Shown here: positions 38,354 to 49,271 of the stretch, piece after piece
How the letters are laid out: every line of letters starts with the position of its first letter
How positions within the stretch are numbered: the first letter of the stretch is position 1
Origin: Azolla caroliniana
Taxonomy: Eukaryota; Polypodiophyta
Assembly (NCBI GenBank): GCA_043228905.1
Contig: JBHGNT010000003.1
Location: 25,854,001 to 25,918,000 of the forward strand
Direction of reading: 5' to 3'
Length of the DNA: 64,000 nt
Notes under the pieces: model-generated
The model's database searches: none
The model's input: the letters and a program-made list of their open reading frames with translations, nothing else
What the model was told of the DNA's origin: nothing
Program-made: the position numbers and the translations under genes

Positions 38354-40048
38354 CTAGTGTGTGCCTGTGGAAGAAGTTGTAACATTTGGGTATTGGAGTG
38401 AGAGTGTGGTGATGGAGACCACACACCCGGTCACGAGTCCCTTGGGTACAAACGTTATGACCAGACTCGATTCTGACTCGAGTTCCAGGTCCTGGATCCT
38501 CTTTGTCAATGGCAGGACAAAGTCCGAGACACTCACATTCACTGCAAACTGCGGCACATTAAACGCCGTCCCCACAAACTCATGGCAGCCCGTTGTTGTG
38601 TCGGCGGTTGCTGAAGGAAGGTTCAAGAATACATCGAGAATGAAGGATTGGTTTTCCGTGAATTGTACCCCGCCGATATACAGGTTCTCCTCCTTTTTCT
38701 TTGATGATGATGAAGACCCGAGTTTTCGATAGTCCCGATGTAATACTGCCGAGCATGGCTTCCGGATGGGCTTCCCCATCTTGCATGCCTTGTGCTTGGC
38801 CCCGATATTGGCGGCTCCGTGGCTGAGCCGAACCGGAACTGCCGCAACCCAGGGTATCGGCACTTCCTCGTAAACATAACCCAAATCCGTCGTGTCGAGC
38901 GCGTCCCTCACCTTCACTCTCACCATCTCCGCATCCTCATTGTAGAAGGCAAACTCCGAGTTAAGGTAGTCTTCATCGTCGAGGTGGGCATTGCCGGGCA
39001 ATCGGGTCCAAACCTCCCATAGGCGATCCATGGCGACATGGTGGGGGTAGAAGAGGGGGTCTCGCGCAGACGCGTAGAAATAACCCATATCTAGGCCTCC
39101 CATGGTGGAATCGGGCTTAGAACCGATCCATAGATGAAGCGTGTTGTGTGGATACTTCTCGCCCGAGCCATATCCGGGCATGGGGTCGTCCCCGTGCCGG
39201 TAAGGTTTGCCGTGGAATGCGTACTTGGAATCGGAGTTGCGTATCATGGCTCTGTAAAGGTAAGCGTTGTTCTCACGCAGTTGGAAGGAGGGGGGGCGGG
39301 GCTCGGCGTTGTAGGTGAGATAGTCGATGGCGGCTATGGAAGGCGGGGAGTGATCTGCATCACGGTGGGCCTCGTTGAGGGGGGACAGGTGAGCGTACAT
39401 CCATGGCATGGACGCTCCCTCGGGGTGGTCGTAGTTCCAGAAGGGGAGGGCGAAGTGGTCGTGGTCGTGGTCTTGGTCATGCTCGTGGTCATGGTCAGCG
39501 AGGAGCTTGGCGAGGATGCGCTCGTGGAAGTAGAGGTACCAGCGGTGGAAGGGGAAGAAGAGCCAGGAGGCGTGGACCTGAAAGCGCTGGGTGGAGTTGA
39601 GCTGGTCGTAGACGGCGTTGCAGTAGGCGCAATGGATGTTAGCCTGCTGGGAGAAGGAGCGCGGGTCGTGGTCGGGGAGCGCCTTCATGAGGGAGTAGGC
39701 CAGTGCCAGCCTCTCCCCGTACTTTGCATCCGCCACGTGCGCCGGGCGGCGGACCCTCAGCCCTGGCCCTGGCGGCGGCGCTGCGTCCTTGACCTTGACC
39801 TTGAGGTCTTGGGGGCGGAAGAGGGGCAGCGGGTGAGGCGGGAGAGGGGCGCAGCAGTTGAAGGGCTTCTGGGTGGGCGGGAGGTTGGTGGGCAGGTGGC
39901 AGCTGCTGATGTTAGGGGCCAGGACCATGACTCCTTCCCCACGTGCACCGCCGCCATCCGCACGTGCCATCGTCAGCAGCAGCAGCAGCATGATGGAGTC
40001 GTAAAGAAGCTGCTGGCACACCAAAGCAGGCGCCGCCATCGATATCAT
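38354..40048 (-). CDS. PPO: Polyphenol oxidase (plant tyrosinase/catechol oxidase), single exon
   Basis: This type-3 copper enzyme oxidises o-diphenols (and, in some members, monophenols) to o-quinones. It is an intronless frame of 564 residues from the ATG at 40048. An in-frame ATG at 40150 is rejected because the extension translates a GA microsatellite. Numbered from 40048: a hydrophobic stretch at 16-28; paired cysteines in NCCAPLPP (65-66); CuA ligands in HCAYC (His139, with Cys143 for the thioether) and HASWLFFPFHRW (His159, His168); CuB in HNTLHLW (His301, His305) and DPLFYPHHVAMDRLW. The PPO1_DWL block is DEDYLNSEFAFYNE; the C-terminal KFDV-type block reads FILDVFLNLP. All copper ligands appear present. 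Between CuA and CuB lies an unusual Asp/His run at 185-198. The N-terminus looks like a short secretory signal, not the usual long two-part chloroplast/thylakoid transit peptide. Confidence 0.95.
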   Translation of the reverse strand: MISMAAPALVCQQLLYDSIMLLLLLTMARADGGGARGEGVMVLAPNISSCHLPTNLPPTQKPFNCCAPLPPHPLPLFRPQDLKVKVKDAAPPPGPGLRVRRPAHVADAKYGERLALAYSLMKALPDHDPRSFSQQANIHCAYCNAVYDQLNSTQRFQVHASWLFFPFHRWYLYFHERILAKLLADHDHEHDQDHDHDHFALPFWNYDHPEGASMPWMYAHLSPLNEAHRDADHSPPSIAAIDYLTYNAEPRPPSFQLRENNAYLYRAMIRNSDSKYAFHGKPYRHGDDPMPGYGSGEKYPHNTLHLWIGSKPDSTMGGLDMGYFYASARDPLFYPHHVAMDRLWEVWTRLPGNAHLDDEDYLNSEFAFYNEDAEMVRVKVRDALDTTDLGYVYEEVPIPWVAAVPVRLSHGAANIGAKHKACKMGKPIRKPCSAVLHRDYRKLGSSSSSKKKEENLYIGGVQFTENQSFILDVFLNLPSATADTTTGCHEFVGTAFNVPQFAVNVSVSDFVLPLTKRIQDLELESESSLVITFVPKGLVTGCVVSITTLSLQYPNVTTSSTGTH

Positions 40049-40070
40049 CAAGTCTTCGTCTCCCTTCCCT

Positions 40071-40104
<34 letters not shown>

Positions 40105-40157
40105 CTCCCTCTCTCTTTCGATCCCTTGATCTCCACACACACACACACACCTACAAT

Positions 40158-40189
<32 letters not shown>

Positions 40190-40200
40190 AGAGGCGGACG
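40049..40200 (-). promoter_or_regulatory. Microsatellite-rich 5' leader of the polyphenol oxidase gene
   Basis: Immediately upstream of the ATG (minus strand) lie a GA repeat (40074-40102), a short GT/TG repeat (40135-40150) and a CTT repeat (40160-40192). Purine/pyrimidine repeats like these are common in plant 5' leaders. Candidate TATA-like runs lie further upstream at about 40336-40345 and 40445-40461. Confidence 0.45.
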
Positions 40201-40646
40201 GTCTCTCTTTCGATGGTGCTTCTATATCATCGTCATAAACCAACTCTTTCGCATGGTTTTGCTTCTCTCATTTGCGTTTGGCGTTTTGCTTTTCCGCAGC
40301 AAAAAAGCTCGCGTACGCACACATATAATATTATATATATATACATATCCTACTCTATTCTTACATATTATATTTGTATCTAGATTATCGATTCCTCGTC
40401 GTCTTCATCCTCTATTATGTGTATGTATAACAGTATATATAATAATATATATATATATATAGAGTGGATTCGTCTTCTCTTTTTCTAGCGTCCACTTAAA
40501 TTTAGCTCACCTCGCTCCCTATTTTTAATGCTCCACACACATGTATACATACATACATAGATGTTGTGTGAGCTTATCCTTTTTAGTCCATCATTCCTAT
40601 ATTATGTTATCCCTTTGCTCTATGATCATCCACTATTGGCAAACCG

Positions 40647-40726
<80 letters not shown>

Positions 40727-43700
40727 AATACACGCATGAGATCGGGTTGGTATATGACTCGCATACTTAGTTGCATGAGAAGCCGATTGAAAAACGCCAC
40801 ACACTTTATTGCATGATATCCAATTGATGTCAAATGGCACACGTAATCCATGGCAAGAGGTTGAGGACATTCTTGGAAATGTGAACACGAGGTTGTTTTA
40901 GAGCTTTTCTTCGTAATGTAAGTAGAAATATGCCTTGCTCGTCATGTTCAGATGAGTGAATGGGTGGAGAATACTTCCTAACATAAATATATAGAAACGC
41001 ATGTCAATAATATTGAATCAAGCTTGCTATTTCTTGGCCATCCAACCTAAGACTTAGCTCCATCACTTCGTCTTTTCCAAAAATAGAGCTACTTTCCAAT
41101 TAGTTAGGAGGGTTCCATCACTTTTATTCAAATATATCCTTTTATATAAATGGCTAGAGAGAGTGGTATAGACACTCCGTTGCAATGCATGTTTCAATCC
41201 AATAGTCCTAAACAATTTGAGCATTTTTGGGAAGCCCGAACTATGAGTCACCTTTATGTCACCCTTGAGTTGTTGGTAGCACCTTTTTTACGCAACACGT
41301 TGCCAAGGTTCCCTTGCATTACACATGTGGCAATACAATGGAGTAGGGAATCACAAATTGGCTAGGATAATCGCTTCATAAGGGGTATCACAATGTCCAA
41401 TATATCATGTAAGGTCTTCCTTAGGTAGGTATGTTGTAAGGATGTCAATGGCTCTAGTGAGGTTCTCTTGAAAGACGATTGCCTCAAGGTTAGCCTTCTA
41501 ACTCAAGATAACAGTTAAATATCTTAGAAGTATACATTATATTGAGTGCTTGTCACTTTCAACACAAGATCATTAATGACGTAGAAGTATACTATTGAAC
41601 GCTTGTCACTTCTACACACTTGCTTGAATAACACCAATCTTGTTTGGCAGTACATGATTCCAAATAGGTTCCTATCATTGTAAATGTAGTTTATCCTACA
41701 TTATATTAAGCAATAGTGGTATCATGGTTTGGGGGCTTGTCATTGCTTTGTGGTAAGGGTGGTGAACCCATGCATAACCAATGCTCATATGAGAGGATGG
41801 CAACATTAGGGACTATGACAAGTATGTGATATGTCCATGGACTTTGGAAGGGAGGCAGAGGAGTCGGTGCACATTCACAACATGCAGGAGATTGTTTATG
41901 AGATGTGTGCTTCACGTTGGTGTTCCTGATGTATCACCATCTAAAGTCTTCGGTTGAACACAAAACATCGCTACCTTGAAACAATTAATAATTTGGCCAG
42001 TCTCATCACAACATTGGGTTCCAATGTGGTGCATATTGTTGATGGTGTGAGCATATGCACCCGGTTCATGACCAAAGCATAACTCATTTAAGAGGATTGT
42101 CAATCCTTTTATTTCAACCATAAGAATTCATCCCGAAGGTAATTGGTATCATTACTTGTGTCACATGCTAATAACTCTTCTTTGAAATTTGTGGTCATAG
42201 ATTGATCATCAAGGATCCAACCACTTCATGTTCATGTATCTTTTGTGTGTACACTTGCACTCTATAAGTCCTATTTTTCTTTCTCATGTAGTGAACATCA
42301 TTCCCAAGGTCCATGACCAGTCGGCTTACTCGCAGAAATGTAGTTCATTTTGTTCATTGATCTGGCAACTACAAAATTTAATGTGAGGCAAGCCTCGACG
42401 TCATATATTATGTTTGAAGACGTGATGAATTATCATGCCCTAGGGATGTTAGAGTTTTACCTTTACTTCAAAAATCATTGGGCTACCCTACTTTTGCCAA
42501 CAATTCTAGGTTGTAATACAAGGAGTGTGAAACTAGTATTGTTAGTTTTGAAGGGTATCATTACCCATGCATCTTGCGTAGTGATCCCAAGACCGCTATA
42601 TGTGGGTTTGCCACTATAGTTTCCCTCTCTCCAACCTAGAGGTCTCATCGTAGTCATCAAAGTACATTGTACCATGGTTGAGGTGTCTAATCTTAGGAAT
42701 TCTTCTATTGGTAAGTGCTACAATTGTAGCCAAGATTGACTCAAGGTGTGCCAAAAGGGACAAGTTAAGTTGTAGGATTTGTTGTTGTGAAGCCACATTA
42801 ACTTCTGATGTTCCAAGAGATTGCTCATAGAAAACGGATAGAGACTTGTTCAACCTCCTCCTTTTGTAAATAGCTTACATAGTTAGGGGTTAGAGAAAGG
42901 GACTCTCTTGGCTCTTGTTCCAGCCGAATTCATGGCAATTTGGTTTTCCTTATCCTGGACTTTTGCTTGTTTCTCTCCTTGAATGAGGTGAGTATATATT
43001 TTTATTTTACATTTTTAGTTACAAAGATTTGGATAAGCTACTAAATGGGGCAATAGTATGTATTGTGTCTGGTTGGTTCAATTTCGTCTTCTTTAATGCA
43101 GGATTTGGAGGTGATTCAGAATCAGATATGGACGTGGTATGCTTAGAGGATTTCCTACTCTATGAGGCTTTTGTTTCCTCTTGCTCTTAATTGTTGTTTG
43201 AGTGCCTTGCTCATGTTCTTCCAAGTTCTGAGGTATGGATTGGGCACTTCTATCTACTACACTCATGCTTTTTAGATGGTACAACAGGAACACCAAATTT
43301 ACACATGCCTTTGTAATAATTTTTGGGCAACTAAGGCACATGGTCTTTGTTAGAATGAGGCTACCAAGTTGTGTGCAATGTGTTGAGAGGACGGAGGTCT
43401 GTTGGGTTCCCATCGTATTGGCTCGATTTCTATATTTAATGTGGTAGTCCTATTTGTTTATAACTCAGTCACTCACAATATGGGGGCCATGGAAACTAGA
43501 ACATTGTATTTCAAGCCTATCCATAGGGCCTCATGGTTCTACTCTTTGGTTGCAAATGCCATTTCTTTACATATATACATGATCAATGTTGGAATCTATA
43601 TTCTTTGGAATGTGAGAAAACCTTGTCATTGTGGATATTATCCTCCTTGTTATAGTTCTTCTTACCTAGATGTTAACCTAGATGTTACCGAAACTTGCTC

Positions 43701-44056
43701 ATATACACATATCCAAGACTTGTGACGTGGGCCATAATTCTAAGTAAAGTAGGTTGTTGATGTAAGATATTGGGTGAAATTGTGCATGAAGGTGAGTTAG
43801 GGTGTCATGTATGGCAGTTTTTTGTCTTCCAATAATTATCATGTTATGCATCACAAATGCTTTACACTTGTTGAGAATCAAGCTCAACCTAGTCTAGTGT
43901 GTGAACACACATTTTGAGAATCTATGAGCACTCAAAGGTCAAAAGTCGGCACTACTTTCTACACATTAAGTATGTGTCAAAGGTCAAAAGTCTCCTTGCA
44001 CCTAGATACCCACACTTGCCAAATTGTAAGGCCGACCACTAATAACCATATGTCCA
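40201..44056. other. Intergenic between polyphenol oxidase and copia-A
   Basis: No gene was recognised. It contains a pure AC dinucleotide repeat at 40648-40724. From about 41.0 to 43.9 kb several minus-strand frames (for example 42121-41912) look like decayed coding sequence, but no family was recognised. The DNA next to copia-A on this side may belong to the LINE-type fragment interrupted by copia-A, but I could not follow its frame. Confidence 0.5.
40648..40724. repeat. (AC)n microsatellite
   Basis: About 38 uninterrupted AC units. Open frames across it (Thr-His or Cys-Val repeats) are artefacts. Confidence 0.98.
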
Positions 44057-44495
44057 TGTTAAGTAATTAGGTAATTAACTAGGGTTAATTAGAGACTAAT
44101 TATATGGTTACGTTAAGCAGCGGAAGATTAGTATGATATGCGCGTGAGAGTGTGTGAGAGGAAGAGAGAGAGAGAGGAAGTTACACTTGAACACAAAGAT
44201 AAATGGGGGATGATTGACTATATTGAAAAGTGTCATCAACATTCAAAAATACCCACAATGAGGTATATATACAACCCATGTGGAAAGGTGCACATGTGTG
44301 GGTAGAACATAGGTAGTTATGTGTAAGTCCTACATTAAATGTACTAAGGAGTGGAGGATCTAGAATAGCCCACTTAAGTACAAGGTCCTATTTAAAGGCT
44401 TAAGGTCAACATATTAACTAGATTCGATCTAAGTAACTACTAAGTTACATGTGTTGACTAACTAGATTAAACTAGTTGAGCTTGATATCTCAACA
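44057..44495 (-). repeat. Copia-A 3' LTR
   Basis: Starts 'tgttaagtaattaggtaatt' and ends 'gatatctcaaca' on the plus strand; 439 bases. A TATA-like 'ggtatatatacaaccc' lies near 44262. Compared with the other LTR it has an extra 'gatctaagt'-type insertion near 44430. Confidence 0.93.
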
Positions 44496-45835
44496 CGCCC
44501 CCTCAAGCTCAAGTGTGAGGCGTCCAATGTCCGGTTTAGCTTCCTTCGGCTTTGTCGACATCGGTGCGGCTTGTGGCTTTCTTCGCGGCTTCGTTGCACG
44601 GCTCTCCGCGGCTTTGTTGCGCGGCGTTGCGCGGCTTTCTTCACGTCTTCGCGGCTTCGTTGCGCGGTTCTCTGCAACTTTGTTCTCCCCCTCAAGCCTG
44701 TGACGAAGGCTTGGATCCTCGGGCTCTTGTTTGGCCACTACCTCCATCGCGAGGTCATAGTGATGGGCCATATACTCGTTGTAGGCATAATGAGTGACTT
44801 GGGTCTTCGCTCGTGATGAGCGGCGGAGTTTCTCGTTTGTCGATGTGAGTGCCTTCTTTACTCCGGGTGTCCTCATGATGGGTACACCGAACTCACTGTC
44901 TAGTGAGTGAGCCGAATCATCCGAATCACGGTTGTCGGGGTGGACCTCGACTTCGTATTCGGGCATCTTACCTTTGCCTTTGTCCGATGTCGGACTTGGC
45001 CGCGACGTGTTTTCATCGCGTGGAGGCGCTTGTGGGCCAATTTGCTCGGTAGAGCTTGGATTGTCCTTTGGTGGAGGACTTGGCCGAGTTTCGTCGTCCG
45101 AGTTGGCGTTCAACTCTTCCTCGATCGGGTCGGATGGAGTCGCATCGGGCTTATACCAAGATGCCGATTCGTCGAAAACGACGTCGCGACTTATCTGCAC
45201 CGCTCGGGTCGAAGGGTTGAAGCACTTGTACGCCTTTTTCGCGGACAAGTATCCTATGAGGATACATTCTTCCGACTTCGCGTCAGGCTTCTCTCGACTT
45301 TCGTTCGGGATGCGTACATTCGCAATGCTTCCGAACACCTTGAGGTGTGAGAGGATGGGCTTTCTTCCAATGAAGATCTCGTATGGAGTAAGCTCGTGCA
45401 CGCTATTTGTGGTGCATCGATTCATGAGATAGACGGCCGTGGATGGCGCTTCCGCCCAATAGAAGTTCGGCATGTGCTTCACACGCATCATGGTGCGTGC
45501 TACCTCGAGTATTTGCCGATTCTTTCTCTCGGCTACTCCGTTTTGTTGGGGAGTGTGTCGGCATGAGAATTCTCTAAGAATGCCTTCACCTTGGAGGTAG
45601 GAGGTGAACTCATCGGAGAAGTACTCCTTTCCTCCGTCCGATCGTAGGCATCGAATGTGCCGACCGGTTTCTTTCTCCACTTGGCTTTTGAGCCTTTGAA
45701 AGTGGGAGAGCACTTCGCTCTTCTTCTTCATGGGGTATATCCACGCGTAGCGCGTGTGGTCGTCGATGAAGGTGACGTAGTAGCGGCATCCGCCAAGCGT
45801 CGGCGTTTGAGCCGGTCCCCATAATCCAAGTGTAT
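44490..45835 (-). pseudogene. Copia-A integrase core and truncated tail
   Basis: It continues the polyprotein after the frameshift. The integrase core has YYVTFIDDHTRYAWIYPMKK, LRSDGGKEY and the final Glu in TPQQNGVAERKNR, so D, D and E are present. It then has HLKVFGSIA and YKCFNPSTRAVQISRDVVFDE. Where the reverse transcriptase should start (after YDLAMEVVAKQEP) the frame instead enters ATKPRR/EESRAT-type repeats and ends. The whole RT and RNase H are missing, so this half cannot support its own copying. Confidence 0.9.
44496..44513 (-). promoter_or_regulatory. Copia-A polypurine tract
   Basis: Minus-strand 'cttgagcttgagggggcg' lies directly against the 3' LTR, the position of the plus-strand primer in LTR elements. 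Confidence 0.75.
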
Positions 45836-47368
45836 GACGTCGAGGAGGCCTTTGCTTGTGGAGCTCTCCTTCGGGAATGGGAGTCGATGTTGTTTTCCAA
45901 GTTGGCATGCTTCACACACTCGGTCGACTCGTTTTGATTCGAAGGCCGGGAGTCCGATTACGACTCCCTTTGATTGCATTCCGCGAAGCCGTTGGAGGTT
46001 TACGTGGCCGATTCGCTTGTGCCACAACTCAATGTTTGTCTCGGTCTTGAGACCTTTGGCGTACATGGCCGATTTTTCCTCGTTCGAGTCGAGGATGAAC
46101 AAGCGACCGTCTCTCCGTCCCTTGGCTATAAGTCGACTGTCTTGCTCCACGATTTGGCCGACCGAGACTTGCTCCACGATTTGGCCGACCGAGACCAAAT
46201 TATTTGTTATTGTGGGCACGTGCAAGACATTCTTGATGCAAGTTTGCTTGCCTTCTTTCCCGAATGGGACATCGCCGATGTGCCGAATGGGATGCAGAGT
46301 GTCGTCTCCGGTCTCTATGTAGCCGGGAAACCACTCTTGGTGCGATGTCATGTGGTGCAAGGCGCCAGAGTCTACAAACCATGTGTGTTCGGAGTTGGAG
46401 GTGCTTGCGGAGTTTGCGGGATCGGAGGCCATCATAGAGTTCGCTCTATGCCTCATCACGAAGAGTCCGCCGTAGTCCGCGTATTCCGCGTTCACGGCGT
46501 AATTTGTGAGTTGCCGGCTTGTTGAGGCCGACTTGCTTCGTCTTTTTCGGCACTCCTCTTCGCGATGGCCGATTTTGCCGCAATAGTTGCACGTAGGTGG
46601 CTTCGTTCGCCGACCTTGTTCGGCGTGGAAGCTTCCCCTTCTTGTGAAGGTTCCTCGATGGCTTCCGTTTCCTTGCCGAAATTGTGAATTCCCTTCGTGG
46701 GATAGGTCGAATTGACCTCTTCCGCTTCGACCTCGTCTATGGGCACCATCCGTATCGGAGAAGAGCATTTGTCCTTTCGATGTGTTGGTCTTTGATTGAA
46801 CATGGTTTTCTTCGACCAATAGCATTGATTGGAGGTTGAAGAACAAGGGAGGGGTATCTCTCGCCAAGATTGCCGTTCTCAACGGGTTGAATCGTTGTGC
46901 GAGGCCGCCTAAGCATACTTGCACCATCTTGTCCTCGTCGATGTTGACGTTGATGGAGCCAAGAGAGTCGCAAATGCTCTTGATCTTGGCGGTGTAGTCC
47001 GTCATGGACATTTCTTTTTGTCGTATGTTGTTCAACTCTTGCCGGAGTTGAAGCTTGCGCGCGGATGTGTCCGCGGTGAAAATCTTCTTGAGATTTTCCC
47101 ACGCCTCTTTGGGTGCCTTGGCGTCACGAATGTGGCTAAGCATGTGGTCGTTTACACATGTTGCCAAGCAATACATTACCCGACTCGCGCCTTGCTCCCA
47201 TGTTGGGTAGTTGGCGTGTGTGGTTTCGGGTTTGTTTTCTTGTGCGCCGTTGATGTAGCTCCAATACCCTTGGCCGACAAGGTATTGATTCATCTTGTAC
47301 TCTCAAGATGAATAGTTGCTTCGGTCTAGCTTTTCGCTAGGGAGTGAGCTTCCCATTTGTTTGTTCAT
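45728..47368 (-). pseudogene. Copia-A gag-protease-pre-integrase, broken
   Basis: Gag begins at the ATG at 47368 (MNKQMGSSLPSEKLDRSNYS). A TGA at 47305-47303 replaces an expected Trp, after which the frame stays open from 47302. It contains the gag UBN2-type region (MTDYTAKIKSICDSLGSI), a CCHC knuckle (CNYCGKIGHREEEC), and an aspartic protease start (WFVDSGALHHMTS; Asp-Ser-Gly intact). The integrase HHCC region follows (LWHKRIGHVNLQRL...CEACQLGKQ). A 27-base tandem duplication at 46141-46194 repeats nine residues near VGQIVEQ. The true frame is lost by a frameshift near 45830, after which the rest of this frame is spurious. Confidence 0.9.
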
Positions 47369-47530
47369 GTTGATTGTTGTGTCTTCTGTTTTGTTTTTCT
47401 TCTCTTGGTCGTACACATCCTTCGTAGCGGCACTACAGTAGCGGATAGCGAATAGCCGGGATTTTTCGCCGGCGTCTCGAACACACAATCACGAATAAGC
47501 GGTGGGCTTAGTGGATTTCCTAAACCACGT

Positions 47531-47542
47531 GCTCTGATACCA
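47531..47542 (-). promoter_or_regulatory. Copia-A primer-binding site (initiator Met tRNA)
   Basis: Minus-strand TGGTATCAGAGC directly abuts the 5' LTR. This is the usual Ty1/Copia primer-binding site complementary to the 3' end of initiator methionine tRNA. Confidence 0.9.
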
Positions 47543-47976
47543 TGTTAAGTAATTAGGTAATTAACTAGGGTTAATTAGAGACTAATTATATGGTTACGTT
47601 AAGCAACGGAAGATTAGTATGATATGCGCGTGAGAGTGTGTGAGAGGAAGAGAGAGAGAGAGAGGAAGTTACACTTGAACACAAAGATAAATGGGGGATG
47701 ATTGACTATATTGAAAAGTGACATCAACATACAAAAATACCCTCAATGAGGTATATATACAACCCATGTGCAAAGGTGCACATGTGTGGGTAGAACATAG
47801 GTACTTATGTGTAAATTCTACATTAAATGTACTAAGGAGTGGAGGATTTAGAATATCCCACTTAAGTACAAGGTCCTATTTAAAGGCTTAAGATCAACAC
47901 ATTAACTAGATTCGTTACTACTAAGTTACATGTGTTGACTAACTAGATTAAACTAGTTGAGCTTGATATCTCAACA
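47543..47976 (-). repeat. Copia-A 5' LTR
   Basis: 434 bases with the same termini as 44057-44495. It drives the minus-strand element. It is followed on the plus strand by 'gtcca', the right copy of the target duplication. Confidence 0.93.
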
Positions 47977-48705
47977 GTCCACGTAGTGTTCATGTAAGAA
48001 GAATGAACCTCCTTGCGTTGGTTGTACAGTTCCTTGCATCACCTTTAAAGAAGGAATATTTCCATTCCACCCTTGAAACCACGAAGCCGATTCAGTGGCC
48101 AACCAAGTGACTTCTGCGCTCGATACATGAACCTCAACCCTGAACCGAGCCAAGATTCTTAAGCTCCTCAGCCAAATTTCTTGGGCTCGTGGGCAACACC
48201 ACAAACAATGTGCGATGTCCTCCAAGCTCGCACTGTAGGCCTTGCAACTACTCATGCCACCTCTATTCCCAAGCCACTCTCCTGTTGGAACAACCTGATG
48301 GGTGAATAACTAGAAAAACACTTTGACCCGCTCGGGAAGGGATGAGTTCCATATCTTGCTCCTTGTTCTATCCACGAAGATTGAATTGACAACTACATGG
48401 GCCCACTTGTTGGCACACTTCTCACGATACCAACCTCACTTTCTCCCCAAGCGCGTAGAGTATTCGAAGAAACCTAATGATTTATCTTGTTCTCCCTTCC
48501 ACGTATATTCAGCGGGATCCCATTCTAAGCACCCGAGAGGCTTGCCTTCAACCACGTACAAGATCCAGTCCTCCTCAACCTCTTCGACAAGTGGATTCAC
48601 CTTCCATTTCTGTCCGTCTCTTGCTACAATTCTAATTGGGTACCAACATGCACTTTCATCTATTGATCCCAACTAGACGATCTTCCCATTCTTTCCTAGA
48701 CCCCT
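47977..48705 (-). pseudogene. LINE-type fragment with zf-RVT-like C-terminus
   Basis: Minus-strand frames read CLEWDPAEYTWKGEQDKSLG and FFEYSTRLGRK (48490-48440). After stops they continue with a Cys/His segment: C-x-A-Y...DIAHCLWCCPRAQEIWLRSL (48240-48150). The pattern C...H-C-L-x-x-C-x-x-A-x-x-I-W is the zinc finger found after the RT in plant non-LTR elements. Copia-A inserted at its downstream end and copia-B at its upstream end. Whether it belongs to the same element as the relic at 24.1 kb cannot be told. Confidence 0.65.
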
Positions 48706-48710
48706 GACAT

Positions 48711-49271
48711 TGATAATTGTAAAGAATCAAGAGATGGATTCTTGTGAAGCAGAATAGGTGTGAACTGTGTGTGTGTGTGTGTGTGTATGAGATAGATAGA
48801 TAGATAGAGAGAGAGAGACACACACACACAGAGTATACGCAAGGTTAAGTATATTAACAAAGGAGAAAGACACAACACAATTGTAAAGAATCAAGAGATG
48901 GATTCTTGTGAAGCGGAAGAGATGTGAGTTATGTGTGTGTGTGTAAGAGAGAGAGAGAGAAAGAGAAAGAGAGTGAAACACAGAGAATACGCAAGGTAAA
49001 AGTATATTGACAAAGGAGAAAGACTCAACATCATACAAGGTGGGAGGAGGGTGCTTTATGTAGTCACCCTCTCTCTTCATTAACAATAAGACTCATGGAG
49101 CATGGGGAATGTGAAAGCTCATAAGTTATGTGTCATAGAATATGATTCTATGACTCATACTAAATGCTAGAATACAAAGTGGTGACATAATGGTGACTCT
49201 TGACCGTTGGTGTGTCTCTTCACTCTCAAGGTGAGTTCACACACTAGACCAAGTTGAGCTTGATTCTCAAC
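48711..49271 (-). repeat. Copia-B 3' LTR
   Basis: The end 'gagcttgattctcaaca' followed by 'cgtcccctcaagctcaag' (a polypurine tract on the minus strand) closely parallels the copia-A LTR end. The left boundary is placed at 'tgataattgtaaag' and is uncertain by several bases because the partner LTR lies outside the window. It contains a duplicated segment of about 168 bases ('gtaaagaatcaagagatgg' at 48719 and 48882) and GT, GATA and GA microsatellites. Confidence 0.7.

Larger units (their letters stand above)
44057..47976 (-). mobile_element. Copia-A: LTR-bounded Ty1/Copia element lacking reverse transcriptase
   Basis: Two LTRs starting TG and ending CA bound the element. The 5-base GTCCA target duplication lies at 44052-44056 and 47977-47981. 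The coding strand is minus, so the right LTR is the 5' LTR. A primer-binding site for initiator Met tRNA abuts the 5' LTR and a G-rich polypurine tract abuts the 3' LTR. Gag, protease and integrase are present in two broken frames. RT and RNase H are absent; integrase is followed by a variable tail and a low-complexity Arg/Ala/Lys-rich repeat. It is therefore non-autonomous. By eye the two LTRs differ at about a dozen sites plus two indels (about 3%), so the insertion is moderately old. Confidence 0.93.

Noticed and set aside
39134-40129. 331-codon open frame on the plus strand
   Set aside because: It is the antisense shadow of the polyphenol oxidase gene, rich in Val, Gly and Arg, with no domain; the minus-strand frame has all copper-site motifs.
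40049-40150. Upstream ATG at 40150 extending polyphenol oxidase by 34 residues
   Set aside because: The extension is an Arg-Glu repeat translated from a GA microsatellite; the ATG at 40048 precedes a normal signal-like segment.
40607-40888. Open frames of Thr-His or Cys-Val repeats
   Set aside because: Products of the AC microsatellite, without flanking coding features.
41900-42130. Minus-strand frame with Cys/His residues between polyphenol oxidase and copia-A
   Set aside because: I could not match it to any family and stops break it on both sides; left as unassigned intergenic sequence.
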